A program made the position numbers and the translations under genes. A DNA stretch of 22,351 nucleotides. Origin: a virus. The notes below the pieces were generated by a model, which was given only the letters and a program-made list of their open reading frames with translations, was not told the origin of the DNA and ran no database searches. The stretch is from positions 1 through 22,351 of the IMG/VR virus record IMGVR_UViG_3300025125_000013, one strand, 5' to 3'. Positions 1 through 6,278 of the stretch are shown piece after piece (the first letter of the stretch is position 1; every line of letters starts with the position of its first letter).

Positions 1-806
1 CAGAACTCCGGCCACAAACTATTACCCGATGGCAATATGGCGGGAAGCTGTATTACCTCCCACTCATCACTGCCGTCCCTCTGATGGGAGGCTCTCAGTA
101 TTTGCCCGGCCAGATCGCGCTGATGCCATCGCGTCATCACAATGACGATAGAGCCACCGGGCTGTAATCTCTGACGTGGGCCGGATGTGTACCACTCATA
201 CACGGGATCGAAAACGGAGGCATCTGGCGACCGGGCCTCTTGTTCACTATGTGGATCATCAATAATAAGAAGGTCCGCGCCCTTGCCCGTAACGGCCCCG
301 CCGACACCGATGGCGAAATATTCACCTTCGGCGTTGGTGTTCCATCTACCGGCGGCCTTTGAGTCCTGCCTCAGTTTGGTGCCGGGGAATGCCTCCTGAA
401 AGGAATCGTCTCCGACAAGGTTTCTGACCTTGCGCCCGAAGCCAACGGCCAGTTCGGCTGTGTGGGCGGTCTGGATAACCTTCTTCTCGGGCGATCTCCC
501 GAGAAACCAAGCTGGCAAAAGATAGCTGGCGAACTCCGACTTGGTATGTCTTGGCGGCATGTTGATTATGAGCCGCTTCAGCTTGCCCGCCACAACACGC
601 TCGAAAGCATCCGCCATGATGGAGTGATGGCTGCCCTCGATGAAGGCTGGCCACATCTTCTTCACGAACGGAAGAAAGCGCTGCGTTATCCGCTCGCGCT
701 CCTTTGCCTCCTCCAGTTTCTCCAGAAGAGACAGGATCTCCTTCTGCTCCTCATGGGGCAGCGAGCCAACCTTGCTGATGTAGTTCTGAAGCTGCTGGTC
801 TTGCAT
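1..806 (-). CDS. terL: Phage terminase large subunit, N-terminal 268 residues (3' end outside the window)
   Basis: The large terminase subunit is the ATP-driven motor and nuclease that packages phage DNA into proheads. The frame is open from ATG 806 to the left edge. Seen: a Walker-A-like PPRHTKSE at about residues 84-91, Walker B LLIIDDPH at about 179-186, and the coupling-type motif VMTRWH at about 223-228. The order and spacing fit the ATPase half of phage terminases, and the nuclease half must lie beyond position 1. The N-terminus has a charged, probably coiled-coil stretch (residues 18-40). ATG 806 follows a GGGTGA ribosome site, but an intrinsic-terminator-like hairpin sits only about 10 bases upstream of the start, which is odd. 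The small subunit gene lies about 3.5 kb away on the same strand instead of adjacent. Confidence 0.95.
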   Translation of the reverse strand, partial: MQDQQLQNYISKVGSLPHEEQKEILSLLEKLEEAKERERITQRFLPFVKKMWPAFIEGSHHSIMADAFERVVAGKLKRLIINMPPRHTKSEFASYLLPAWFLGRSPEKKVIQTAHTAELAVGFGRKVRNLVGDDSFQEAFPGTKLRQDSKAAGRWNTNAEGEYFAIGVGGAVTGKGADLLIIDDPHSEQEARSPDASVFDPVYEWYTSGPRQRLQPGGSIVIVMTRWHQRDLAGQILRASHQRDGSDEWEVIQLPAILPSGNSLWPEF

Positions 807-815
807 TCGTCACCC

Positions 816-844
816 AAAAAGAAAGAGCGCCTGAGCGCTCTTTC
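816..844 (-). terminator. Rho-independent terminator in the terL leader
   Basis: On the minus strand GAAAGAGCGC and GCGCTCTTTC form a perfect 10-bp stem with a 4-base loop (821-844), followed by TTTTT (816-820). It lies between the minus-strand promoter candidate at 956-984 and the terL start at 806, so it could end upstream transcription or act as an attenuator for terL. The plus strand has no comparable U tract. Confidence 0.75.
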
Positions 845-955
845 GATAACATGAGGGGAATCTTTGCACGGGTAAGGGACACCCCGGCACCCATTCCAGA
901 TCTCAAACCTATGCAGATAGCTAAACTGCAACGGTCTTCTCCCCGGAATTTTATA

Positions 956-984
956 AAGTTATCCCCTTGACAGAATCATGTCAA
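956..984 (-). promoter_or_regulatory. Sigma70-type promoter with an operator-like inverted repeat, reading toward terL
   Basis: On the minus strand there is a perfect TTGACA (979-984), a 17-bp spacer and TAACTT (956-961). TTGACA is also one arm of the inverted repeat TTGACA-N6-TGTCAA (967-984), so a dimeric repressor could cover the -35 box. It sits in the 208-bp gap between the gene at 1015-1440 and terL; apart from the leader terminator, the rest of that gap shows nothing recognisable. Promoter and operator are inferred from sequence alone. Confidence 0.5.
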
Positions 985-1014
985 CACGACAAATTTTTTA
1001 TCGCCATTAGATAA

Positions 1015-1440
1015 TTAATCCTGAAGAAGCGCAAATTCCCCGACGGGGATCATGGCCACGGGCTCTATGTCCTGCTCGTCCCCACGATCCGTTCTGCCGC
1101 CAACGGCGGTTCTGAAGTCGAGGAGAGAATCAATTCTTATATAACCGCATGCGTCGGACCACTGAATCAGAAGGAACGATGGCAATTGACTGCCTTCGGA
1201 AAGTCGTCGGGCGGCCATGATCTTGCCAAGCGAAATCATATAGGTGGGATATGCGAGGCGCGTGTTGGTGCGGGACTTGATCTCAAGCCAAGCAACTCCC
1301 TTTCCCTCGCGGAGCAGGAGATAATCGAGTTCGTATTTCATCGGGAGTTTTTCAGCCACGCACTTCCAGACTTCGCAAGCCTTGTCGAGCGCAGTTCTTT
1401 CGGCAACGATATCCTCGGGCTTCTCATATATAAGTCTCAT
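1015..1440 (-). CDS. PD-(D/E)XK-like small protein, hypothetical
   Basis: This is a 141-residue protein. At about residues 36-57 the segment ELDYLLL...AWLEIKSR places an aspartate before a hydrophobic strand and then E-x-K, the core signature of PD-(D/E)XK nuclease-fold proteins. The rest resembles small phage proteins that keep this fold with few other landmarks. I infer a nuclease or DNA-binding role from the motif only. The start ATG overlaps the stop of the methyltransferase gene (1437) by 4 bases, so the two are probably translationally coupled. No signal peptide or membrane segment is visible. Confidence 0.65.
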   Translation of the reverse strand: MRLIYEKPEDIVAERTALDKACEVWKCVAEKLPMKYELDYLLLREGKGVAWLEIKSRTNTRLAYPTYMISLGKIMAARRLSEGSQLPSFLLIQWSDACGYIRIDSLLDFRTAVGGRTDRGDEQDIEPVAMIPVGEFALLQD

Positions 1441-1946
1441 TTGTGGAGTATCCTTAATTCGCAGGTTTCGGAATGGGGCCGCTCCCAGATATTGACTGCG
1501 AGAGCCCTGTCGGGACTGCCTCCCTTGTTAAGATAATCCTCCCTGAAATCCATCATGCAGAACATCGAGGGCCTGTGTCTCTCGAACTGCTCCCTTCCCT
1601 TTTTACAGGCCCATAACCTCTCGCTGCTCACTATGGCCATTTTCTCGACGCCTATATGAAATGCGTGGTTGATGAATTCCCTGATATGACTGAAGGGAGG
1701 GTTGGTGATGACGTTCGGCGCGAGGGCCTTGTCATATGCGAAGAAGTCGTGCCCCGTTTCGATATCGGTCTGGATAACATTGATGGTGCCGGGAGAAACA
1801 ACAAGAGCGATCTCGTCGGCGATGCGACCGTCCCCGGCACAAGGCTCCCAAACATCCTGCTCTGGAAATATGGAAGCCAGAAACTCAATAACCATTACCC
1901 GAACAATACTTGACGGGGTCGGGTATCTATCGAGGGGGTCTCTCAT
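1437..1946 (-). CDS. Phage DNA adenine-N6 methyltransferase-like protein
   Basis: A 169-residue SAM-dependent methyltransferase. Seen: RYPTP near the N-terminus, SAM-binding motif I EPCAGDG at about residues 34-40, an acidic residue at the end of the next strand (QTDIE, about 59-63), and the catalytic NPPF at 82-85, which marks amino-methyltransferases acting on adenine or cytosine. It probably methylates phage DNA, for example against host restriction; the target site cannot be read from sequence. ATG 1946 follows a strong AAGGGGGCAGGG site. The frame stays open upstream to GTG 2096, but the extra 50 residues are low in complexity and not methyltransferase-like, so I prefer 1946. Confidence 0.85.
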   Translation of the reverse strand: MRDPLDRYPTPSSIVRVMVIEFLASIFPEQDVWEPCAGDGRIADEIALVVSPGTINVIQTDIETGHDFFAYDKALAPNVITNPPFSHIREFINHAFHIGVEKMAIVSSERLWACKKGREQFERHRPSMFCMMDFREDYLNKGGSPDRALAVNIWERPHSETCELRILHK

Positions 1947-2085
1947 CCCTGCCCCCTTCTTTTCTTCCGCATTCCCTTCCAGCTTGATCTGGGGCCGAGG
2001 CTTTTCCTTATATTGAGGGGATGAGGCTTCCCCCGACGCCTGATCTTGGTCTGCGGCGCATAGGGCGCAAAGGTTTGTTGAGCCA

Positions 2086-2427
2086 TCAGGCTTCACCGAG
2101 CCCTCTTTCGGCCAACATAGCGTAGAATTCCACCCCCTCGCTCAGCCTCGCAACGTCCCTGATCTCGATGAGGGCCTCCTTCATCCTCTCGGCGTCGGTA
2201 TCGGGGGTGATGAAGAGCTTTTTATGGATTTCCATCGGGTAGATGGCGCGTGCCTTGCCATGCTGGACATGCAGAACCCCCTTTTTCCCGAGAATATCTA
2301 CGATACTGAAGATTGCGCTGGGTGATGTCCCCATCCACTCCGCGATATCCCGGTAAGAAGGCCCATAATCATGCTTTTCCCAGTAGGTCTCGATATAATC
2401 CAGCACATTCCGCTGACGGGGGGTCAT
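2086..2427 (-). CDS. LexA-type winged-helix DNA-binding protein (no protease domain)
   Basis: The first about 65 residues match the LexA DNA-binding domain: MTPRQRNVLDYIETYW, then YGPSYRDIAEWMG and a recognition helix region followed by LGKKGVL. At 113 residues it is about half a LexA; the autoproteolytic S24 domain with its Ser/Lys dyad is absent, and a helical tail rich in E and R follows. It is therefore more likely a small phage regulator than an SOS repressor. ATG 2427 has an AGGAGAG site at good spacing; an ATG 21 bases upstream lacks one. Confidence 0.75.
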   Translation of the reverse strand: MTPRQRNVLDYIETYWEKHDYGPSYRDIAEWMGTSPSAIFSIVDILGKKGVLHVQHGKARAIYPMEIHKKLFITPDTDAERMKEALIEIRDVARLSEGVEFYAMLAERGLGEA

Positions 2428-2466
2428 GGTTGCGTCTCTCCTATACACTACGAGTAATAGAATTAA

Positions 2467-2694
2467 CTAGACACTCTCTTCTTCGCCAGTAACCAAATGT
2501 TTCTGGATATATTCATCAACGAGGAACTTTGGATAACGGACACGGGCTCTCTTGCCGCTACCGATCTTCACCCACGGCAGACCACAACGAATGAGGCGGT
2601 GGTGCCGAAGGGTCCGACGAGGGATGCCATATAAGCTCTCGACTTCCTCCATGGTCAGCAATCTTTCTGGCGGCAATACGGATTGTTGCGTCAT
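2467..2694 (-). CDS. Helix-turn-helix (excisionase/MerR-like) protein
   Basis: A 75-residue protein with the pattern LLTMEEVESLYGIPRRTLRH...GLPWVKIGSGKRARVRYPKFLVDEYI. This is the HTH_17/excisionase-like winged helix, in which the first helix pair is followed by a basic wing carrying the R-V-R-Y strand. It probably binds DNA as a regulator or recombination directionality factor. No integrase is visible here, so excision is not supported. The ATG overlaps the stop of the upstream DUF1937 gene by 4 bases. Confidence 0.7.
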   Translation of the reverse strand: MTQQSVLPPERLLTMEEVESLYGIPRRTLRHHRLIRCGLPWVKIGSGKRARVRYPKFLVDEYIQKHLVTGEEESV

Positions 2695-3023
2695 GGTTTC
2701 TCTCCAATCAGGAAGATTTCCTTGCCAGTGATCAGGGCCAGTTCAATTTCGTCCTGAACTCCGGGCGATTTCTCCCAGCCATTGAGCGTGAGGACTGCCA
2801 GACAATCACATTTCCTGAGAAATTTCTTATCCCGGTGCATCCACCAGTCGCGGTCCCTCGTATAGCCGCGAGATTGCAATCCGACACCCATCATAATGGG
2901 GCTGTAGAGATTAACACCAGCATCGAGCAGCATAATCGCGATGCGAGCGGTTGCACCCGTCCTGACTTCCATCAATTCTGCCATGGCACCGCCCCCGCTG
3001 GAATGAGGAGAGGCCATATACAC
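2691..3023 (-). CDS. DUF1937 family protein
   Basis: A protein of about 110 residues starting VYMASPHSS, with AIMLLDAGVNLYSPI in the middle and DWWMHRDKKFLRKCDCLAVLTLNGWEKS...EIELA near the end. This is the full DUF1937 pattern, a family resembling nucleoside 2-deoxyribosyltransferases; its activity is not established, though a nucleotide-related role is plausible. I chose GTG 3023 because GAGGGGAAG lies just upstream and the family normally begins at this strand. Upstream in-frame starts exist (ATG 3083, GTG 3299), but the longer N-terminus is not family-like and runs through a 35-bp repeat. Confidence 0.8.
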   Translation of the reverse strand: MYMASPHSSGGGAMAELMEVRTGATARIAIMLLDAGVNLYSPIMMGVGLQSRGYTRDRDWWMHRDKKFLRKCDCLAVLTLNGWEKSPGVQDEIELALITGKEIFLIGEKP

Positions 3024-3260
3024 CAGCTTCCCCTCGGTCTGGGCAAGAAAGATGAAGGTGGGGCCGACCGGAGCCGCCATCATTCCCTGAGAGGAGTTGA
3101 CGGGAGAGAGATTCTCGCTCTCACTCACATATCTCTGAGGAGGAGAACGAAACCTGATCTGGAAATACGGAAAAGAATCGCGATTATAGCGAGGGGCGGG
3201 ATTCGATAGCTTGCGCCAATCCATGGAACAAAACCATAACAGACCCCGGGCATCGGTCAA

Positions 3261-3295
3261 GCTGTTTCTGGTGGGGGACTTTCTGCGGGTGACAT
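3261..3295. repeat. 35-bp direct repeat, copy 1
   Basis: This stretch matches 3437-3471 in 31 of 35 positions, in the same orientation. Both copies contain TTTCTGGTGG and end GGTGACAT. The two copies flank the TGTCC operator array. Together they occupy the gap (3024-3474) between the DUF1937 start and the membrane-protein stop, where I see no convincing gene. Confidence 0.8.
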
Positions 3296-3385
3296 TCACA
3301 GATTATGTCGGGACGCAATCGTCCGTACCGTCTGCATCGTCCGCGATCCTGCCGGTGTTGCGGTGATAATTAAGAGCGCAACACC

Positions 3386-3429
3386 CCGGACATGTCCGGA
3401 CAATGTCCGGCATTGTCCGTGTCTGTCCG
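3386..3429. promoter_or_regulatory. Operator-like array of TGTCCGG repeats
   Basis: A perfect 14-bp palindrome CCGGACATGTCCGG (3386-3399) overlaps CCGGACAATGTCCGG (3396-3410) and is followed by two further half sites. TGTCC recurs at 3393, 3404, 3415 and 3424, spaced 11, 11 and 9 bp, close to one helical turn. This is the layout of a cooperative repressor or initiator binding array. It does not match the alphaproteobacterial LexA box (GTTC-N7-GTTC). Which protein binds is unknown. Confidence 0.65.
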
Positions 3430-3436
3430 GTCCCAA

Positions 3437-3471
3437 GTTGTTTCTGGTGGGAGACTTTCCGCCGGTGACAT
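3437..3471. repeat. 35-bp direct repeat, copy 2
   Basis: Second copy of the 3261-3295 repeat with 4 mismatches. It lies immediately downstream (minus-strand sense) of the membrane-protein stop codon at 3475. Confidence 0.8.
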
Positions 3472-3474
3472 GCG

Positions 3475-3798
3475 TTATTTTTTTCCCTTTGGCAGGGATG
3501 TCCCCGGCTTACCGACATATAATCCAAAGAACGCCGCGCCTGCACCTACAATAGTCGATACGAATGCCGCCTGTGCGTTAGTTGGATGGGAGAGGGCCAT
3601 AAACCAGACTGTCGTTGAATAGAATGCATAAATATACGCTAGCATAATTAGTCTGGGAATCACCCTGAACTTATCCAGCATGCCCGATGTCATATTATAC
3701 CATGTGGGCTCATTTTCCGACCCGGCGGGAACTAAACTTTCTGCCGAAATTTCGTATTCTTTAGTTGTCTCGACCACCTTAACCATTTCGTCAGACAT
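3475..3798 (-). CDS. Small two-helix membrane protein, holin-like candidate
   Basis: A 107-residue protein with a charged N-terminal half of about 45 residues, then two hydrophobic segments: about residues 46-68 (RLIMLAYIYAFYSTTVWF) and about 77-95 (AAFVSTIVGAGAAFFGLYVG), ending in a basic tail PKGKK. Two-helix proteins of this size next to phage terminase or lysis genes are often holins, and similar proteins occur in marine phages. The holin role is an inference from topology; no endolysin is in the window. ATG 3798 has an AGAGGGA site. Confidence 0.7.
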   Translation of the reverse strand: MSDEMVKVVETTKEYEISAESLVPAGSENEPTWYNMTSGMLDKFRVIPRLIMLAYIYAFYSTTVWFMALSHPTNAQAAFVSTIVGAGAAFFGLYVGKPGTSLPKGKK

Positions 3799-3810
3799 GA
3801 TCCGGTCCCT

Positions 3811-3930
3811 CTAATCTAGCTTTAGACTAATATATTAGAAACCTATCTAAAAAAAATACACCTCTAGGATTAGACTCTAATCTAGCTATAGACTCTAAGC
3901 TATATATAGACTAAATGTAGACTAGTTCTA
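3811..3930. repeat. AT-rich iteron-like region (TAGACT repeats)
   Basis: TAGACT occurs at 3823, 3871, 3889, 3907 and 3918. Two consecutive 18-bp units begin TAGACTCTAA (3871 and 3889), with related CTAATCTAGCT segments at 3811 and 3877. The stretch is much more AT-rich than its surroundings and includes a run of A (3849-3856). It could be a replication origin, a repressor array, or the promoter zone for the RNA at 3936-4052 and the membrane-protein gene; I cannot choose between these from sequence. Confidence 0.6.
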
Positions 3931-3935
3931 CCCTA

Positions 3936-4052
3936 GGGGGGAAGCTCCTCGTCACAGCGAGTTGAGAACCCCCCAGATTGGGGCAGAATTAGCGCTTGCC
4001 TCCCTAGGCGCGTCAAACTCGGCCTCACCCTGCGAGGGGTGGGGCTTTTTTT
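3936..4052 (+). ncRNA. Putative structured small RNA ending in an intrinsic terminator
   Basis: No open frame fits here, yet the plus strand folds well. GGGGGG (3936-3941) pairs with CCCCCC (3969-3974), enclosing CTC/GAG and CTCG/CGAG stems. The same C run can instead pair with GGGG at 3980-3983, giving two exclusive folds. A GCGC hairpin (3992-4011) and a terminator follow. The AT-rich block just upstream could supply a promoter. The structure is seen; expression as a separate RNA is inferred. Confidence 0.5.
4022..4052 (+). terminator. Rho-independent terminator, plus strand
   Basis: GCCTCACCC (4022-4030) pairs with GGGTGGGGC (4037-4045), 9 bp with one G-U pair, followed by seven T. There is no plus-strand protein gene upstream of it in this window, which implies a non-coding transcript. 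Confidence 0.8.
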
Positions 4053-4288
4053 GGAATTATAACTAATTCGTCTGGCACAAAGAGTGAACGAATGTAGAAC
4101 ATAGGGACGGCTGCGGGATTCTGGTAATCGTTTGAGTGGAACAGTGTTTACGCGCGGGGGGGTTCCGTCGCGCCTTAACGGGGGGTGGGGGGTCGGCGTC
4201 CGAGGCCGTGGGATAGTGTGGCTAGGTCGAAGGCCGTCCGTCGGGGTGGATCGGGGATCGGGCAGGGTCGGAGGCCGGGCGCGGCCAC
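4053..4288. other. Gene-free G-rich stretch between the small RNA and terS
   Basis: About 235 bases with no supported gene. It holds long G runs on the plus strand, including GGGGGG-T-GGGGGG at 4180-4193, which could in principle form a G-quadruplex, and many GGCC/GGTCGGAGGCC-type repeats. I see no promoter or terminator that I would defend. Confidence 0.5.
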
Positions 4289-4310
4289 AGGTGCATTTGC
4301 ACCTCTAGCC
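4289..4310 (-). repeat. GTGCAAATGCAC hairpin over the terS stop codon
   Basis: On the minus strand, the terS stop TAG lies inside GGCTAGAGGTGC-AAAT-GCACCTGTGGCC, a 12-bp stem with one mismatch. Twenty-one bases (rc of 4289-4309) are identical to stem III of the hammerhead candidate at 6547-6567, and GGCCGA upstream also matches. The CUGANGA half of a ribozyme is missing here, so this is the hairpin only. A third copy is at 9504-9521. Confidence 0.75.
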
Positions 4311-4823
4311 GTCGGCCAGCAGCGCGGTGAGTCGGGCTTCGAGCTGCTGCCGCACCTCGTCGGGTGAGGCATCGACCTCGACATGCTCTTGCACCTCGGT
4401 CCACATCTTGACGGCACTGTCCTTGCCCAGCAATTCGAGCGCGCGTACCCGGGCCGCGTCGGAGGTCGAGTTGGTCGCCTCGTGGGTCAGGCGCTCCACG
4501 ATCCACCGCCTCCGCGTGGCGGCATGGGATAGCTCAGACCGCTCCACGCTGGTCTGGTGAGCAAGTAGTCTCTGGGTCACCTCGGGGTGGCTGGCCAATA
4601 ACGACGCCTCGCAATGAATGGCGTGGGAACCCATCGCCTCGCACTGGTAAGCAGCGCGGTAGGCATCCGCTTGGCTCAGGCCCTTGATCAGCCCCCTGAC
4701 GAACGCCTCCTGCTTGGCCGTGAGAGGTCGCCGCTTTCGCCGCTTCCGCTTCTTGGGTGCGTCGCCGCCGCCTTCGATCACCGTCAGGACTGGTCGCTCG
4801 CCGTCGCCTGAATCATCTGCCAT
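4305..4823 (-). CDS. terS: Phage terminase small subunit
   Basis: The small terminase subunit recognises phage DNA and regulates the large subunit. After an acidic start and a basic KKRKRRKRR stretch, LTAKQEAFVRGLIKGLSQADAYRAAY is the N-terminal helix-turn-helix of the Terminase_2-type family, followed by the helical oligomerisation region and the conserved RVRALELLGK. About 172 residues is normal. I use ATG 4823 because GGCGAGG precedes it; ATG 4853 is in frame but lacks a ribosome site. The last bases form the shared hairpin at 4289-4310. Confidence 0.88.
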   Translation of the reverse strand: MADDSGDGERPVLTVIEGGGDAPKKRKRRKRRPLTAKQEAFVRGLIKGLSQADAYRAAYQCEAMGSHAIHCEASLLASHPEVTQRLLAHQTSVERSELSHAATRRRWIVERLTHEATNSTSDAARVRALELLGKDSAVKMWTEVQEHVEVDASPDEVRQQLEARLTALLADG

Positions 4824-4853
4824 CTCGTCCTCGCCATCCATTGACCAGTGCAT

Positions 4854-5213
4854 ATTAATCTAGGCCGTCGCCATCACCCAGTGAGGCCGATTGTGAGCGA
4901 GTGAAATAAAATGGGTCTAGGTGGTTGACGATGGGCAAAACAATTCCCATCTCTACTGAACGGCCACGGCGTGGGCCAAGCAGACTACGCGCCACGCAGC
5001 GGGATCACACGCAGCGCCTCGGATCGAAGAGCACAGCGACCGAGGCCAGCATCCGCAAGAGCGAAGGCCCTGACAAGCCGCGCCAACGACTTTCCCCCGT
5101 CGATGCCGGATTGGAACCCGGGGCGGGGAACACCGGAGGCACCGTGCCGCATGAACGCTCAGCTAGCAATGAGCAGCGAGGCGACAGACGGTCGCGAACA
5201 TGGTTGCCCCCGG
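4854..5213 (+). other. Divergent region and long untranslated leader
   Basis: Between the diverging terS gene and the first plus-strand gene (5292) lie more than 400 bases. A plus frame is open from 4925 through 5593, but its residues are low in complexity, R/P/S/T-rich, and it overlaps two real genes, so I reject it. Small hairpins are visible (GGCAC-CG-TGCC, GCTCA...TGAGC near 5157). TTGACG at 4924 is a possible -35 without a convincing -10. The main content is the ribozyme at its end. Confidence 0.45.
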
Positions 5214-5270
5214 TTGTGTCGAGCGCTGAAGCTGCGCTCCTGATGATGGCCTTGCAGGGCCGAAACACAA
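5214..5270 (+). ncRNA. Hammerhead ribozyme, type III
   Basis: All parts of the self-cleaving hammerhead are present in type III order. Stem III 5' strand TTGTG plus U16.1 (5214-5219), then C17 (5220) as part of a GUC triplet. Stem I is a closed hairpin GAGCGC/GCGCTC (5221-5226/5234-5239). The core CTGATGA is 5240-5246, stem II GGCC(T)/(G)GGCC is 5248-5261, then GAAA (5262-5265) and the stem III 3' strand CACAA (5266-5270). The predicted cut is between 5220 and 5221. One extra U (5247) sits between the core and stem II, a deviation from the usual motif. It lies 21 bases upstream of the next ATG, in the leader of the accessory operon. Confidence 0.78.
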
Positions 5271-5291
5271 AACAAACTGAGGGAACGCAAC

Positions 5292-5579
5292 ATGGAAACA
5301 CTCCTTTCGAGCGGCATCATCTTCGGATTTGTCGACAACGCCATCCTGATTGCTGGCGCAGTGACCGGCCTCGAAGTCGAGCGGTTCCTGCCCAAGCGCT
5401 TTCAAGTCGGTGTCGGTGCCATCGCCGGTGCCGGGATCGGCAACACCGTCAGCGATGCTCTGGGCGCTTTGCTCGATCCAGCGCTGCTGCCAATGATCAG
5501 CGGCATCACCATCGGCTGCCTGATACCGCTGGCAGTCATCCCATTCCTAGCACGGCGCAACCGCGCCGCCGCCAACTGA
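5292..5579 (+). CDS. Small membrane protein of phage type, function unknown
   Basis: 95 residues: a hydrophobic first segment (about 7-25, IIFGFVDNAILIAGAVTG), a middle FLPKRFQVGVGAIAGAGIGNTVSD, and a second long hydrophobic segment (about 66-86, MISGITIGCLIPLAVIPFLA) with a basic end ARRNRAAAN. Proteins with this FVDN...GAGIGNTVSD layout recur in phages without known function. It would sit in the inner membrane. The ribosome site GAGGGA is 7 bases before the ATG. If the ribozyme cuts, the mRNA for this gene begins at 5221. Confidence 0.8.
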   Translation: METLLSSGIIFGFVDNAILIAGAVTGLEVERFLPKRFQVGVGAIAGAGIGNTVSDALGALLDPALLPMISGITIGCLIPLAVIPFLARRNRAAAN

Positions 5580-5589
5580 GGGGGCCGCA

Positions 5590-6249
5590 ATGACGTCCTC
5601 CTACACCACCACCACCATCACCACCAACAATGAGGTAACCGACATGACTACCACCGACATCTCCATCGATCTCGCCGCTGCTGACGTTGCCACTCACGAG
5701 AGCCACGCGGTCAATCGCAAGGCGCTCATCACCGACGCGAAGGCGTCCTTCGACGCTGCCAAGATCGACGCATACGGCGTTGTCTGCGCTACCATCACCA
5801 AGCTCAAGCTGAAGAAGGGCACCAAGCGCGCTGGTGAATTCCGCGCTGCGATGGAGGCCAACGGCATCAGCACCGCATGTGCCAAACGCTACGCTGAGAT
5901 TGGTGCGGCGGCAGTCAGCGCCAAGATCTTCGACGTGACCGACAGATGCGGCGACACCGCGCTCGACTTCAACGACCTCGCGACCGAGATCAGCATCTCG
6001 CTCAGGAACAACGGCATCGAGACCGAGGCAGCACTGAAGGCGGCATGCTTCCCGAAAGTCGAGAAGGCGCTGGTCGAGAAGCTGGTCGACCTCGCGCTGG
6101 CTGGAAGCGACGACGAGGAAGCGGCGGTACAGGCGCTGCTCGACGCGGCTGCGGCCATCAACTCCGACGTCCGCGACGTGGCAGCGACCCTGCTCGCTGC
6201 GCTGAAAGAGAAAAACATTGCTCGCAGCTTTAAGTCCGCTGCGGCATAA
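5590..6249 (+). CDS. Alanine-rich helical protein, function unknown
   Basis: Up to 219 residues, almost all predicted helix, rich in A, D, E and K. There is no membrane segment and no enzymatic motif I recognise. It contains ITKLKLKKGTKRAGEFRAAME and a regular acidic/hydrophobic C-terminal half. Two starts are plausible: ATG 5590 with GAGGGGG upstream, and ATG 5644 with ATGAGGTAA upstream, the same ribosome-site word used before 7553 and 12855. The 18 extra residues of the long form are mostly T, S and N. It lies wholly inside the RNA segment bounded by the two ribozymes. Confidence 0.75.
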   Translation: MTSSYTTTTITTNNEVTDMTTTDISIDLAAADVATHESHAVNRKALITDAKASFDAAKIDAYGVVCATITKLKLKKGTKRAGEFRAAMEANGISTACAKRYAEIGAAAVSAKIFDVTDRCGDTALDFNDLATEISISLRNNGIETEAALKAACFPKVEKALVEKLVDLALAGSDDEEAAVQALLDAAAAINSDVRDVAATLLAALKEKNIARSFKSAAA

Positions 6250-6278
6250 CCCAACCCCCACCAACCATAGGAGGAAAC

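Noticed and set aside
686-931. Minus-strand frame upstream of terL
   Set aside because: Overlaps terL in another frame, lacks a ribosome site, composition is shadow-like.
2086-2427. SOS LexA repressor
   Set aside because: Only the DNA-binding domain is present, no S24 protease domain, and no alphaproteobacterial LexA box was seen.
3303-3545. Minus-strand frame of 80 codons across the operator array
   Set aside because: It is built from repeat and operator sequence, overlaps the membrane-protein gene and lacks a ribosome site.
5105-5125. tRNA T-arm-like GGTTCCAATCC on the minus strand
   Set aside because: The loop is TTCCAAT rather than TTCRANY and no acceptor, D or anticodon stems fit.
4925-5593. 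Long plus-strand open frame of 222 codons
   Set aside because: Low-complexity R/P/S/T-rich sequence, no family, contains the ribozyme and overlaps the membrane-protein gene in another frame.
5536-6264. Long minus-strand open frame of 242 codons opposite the helical gene
   Set aside because: Shadow of the plus-strand gene at 5590, which has ribosome sites and fits the operon.
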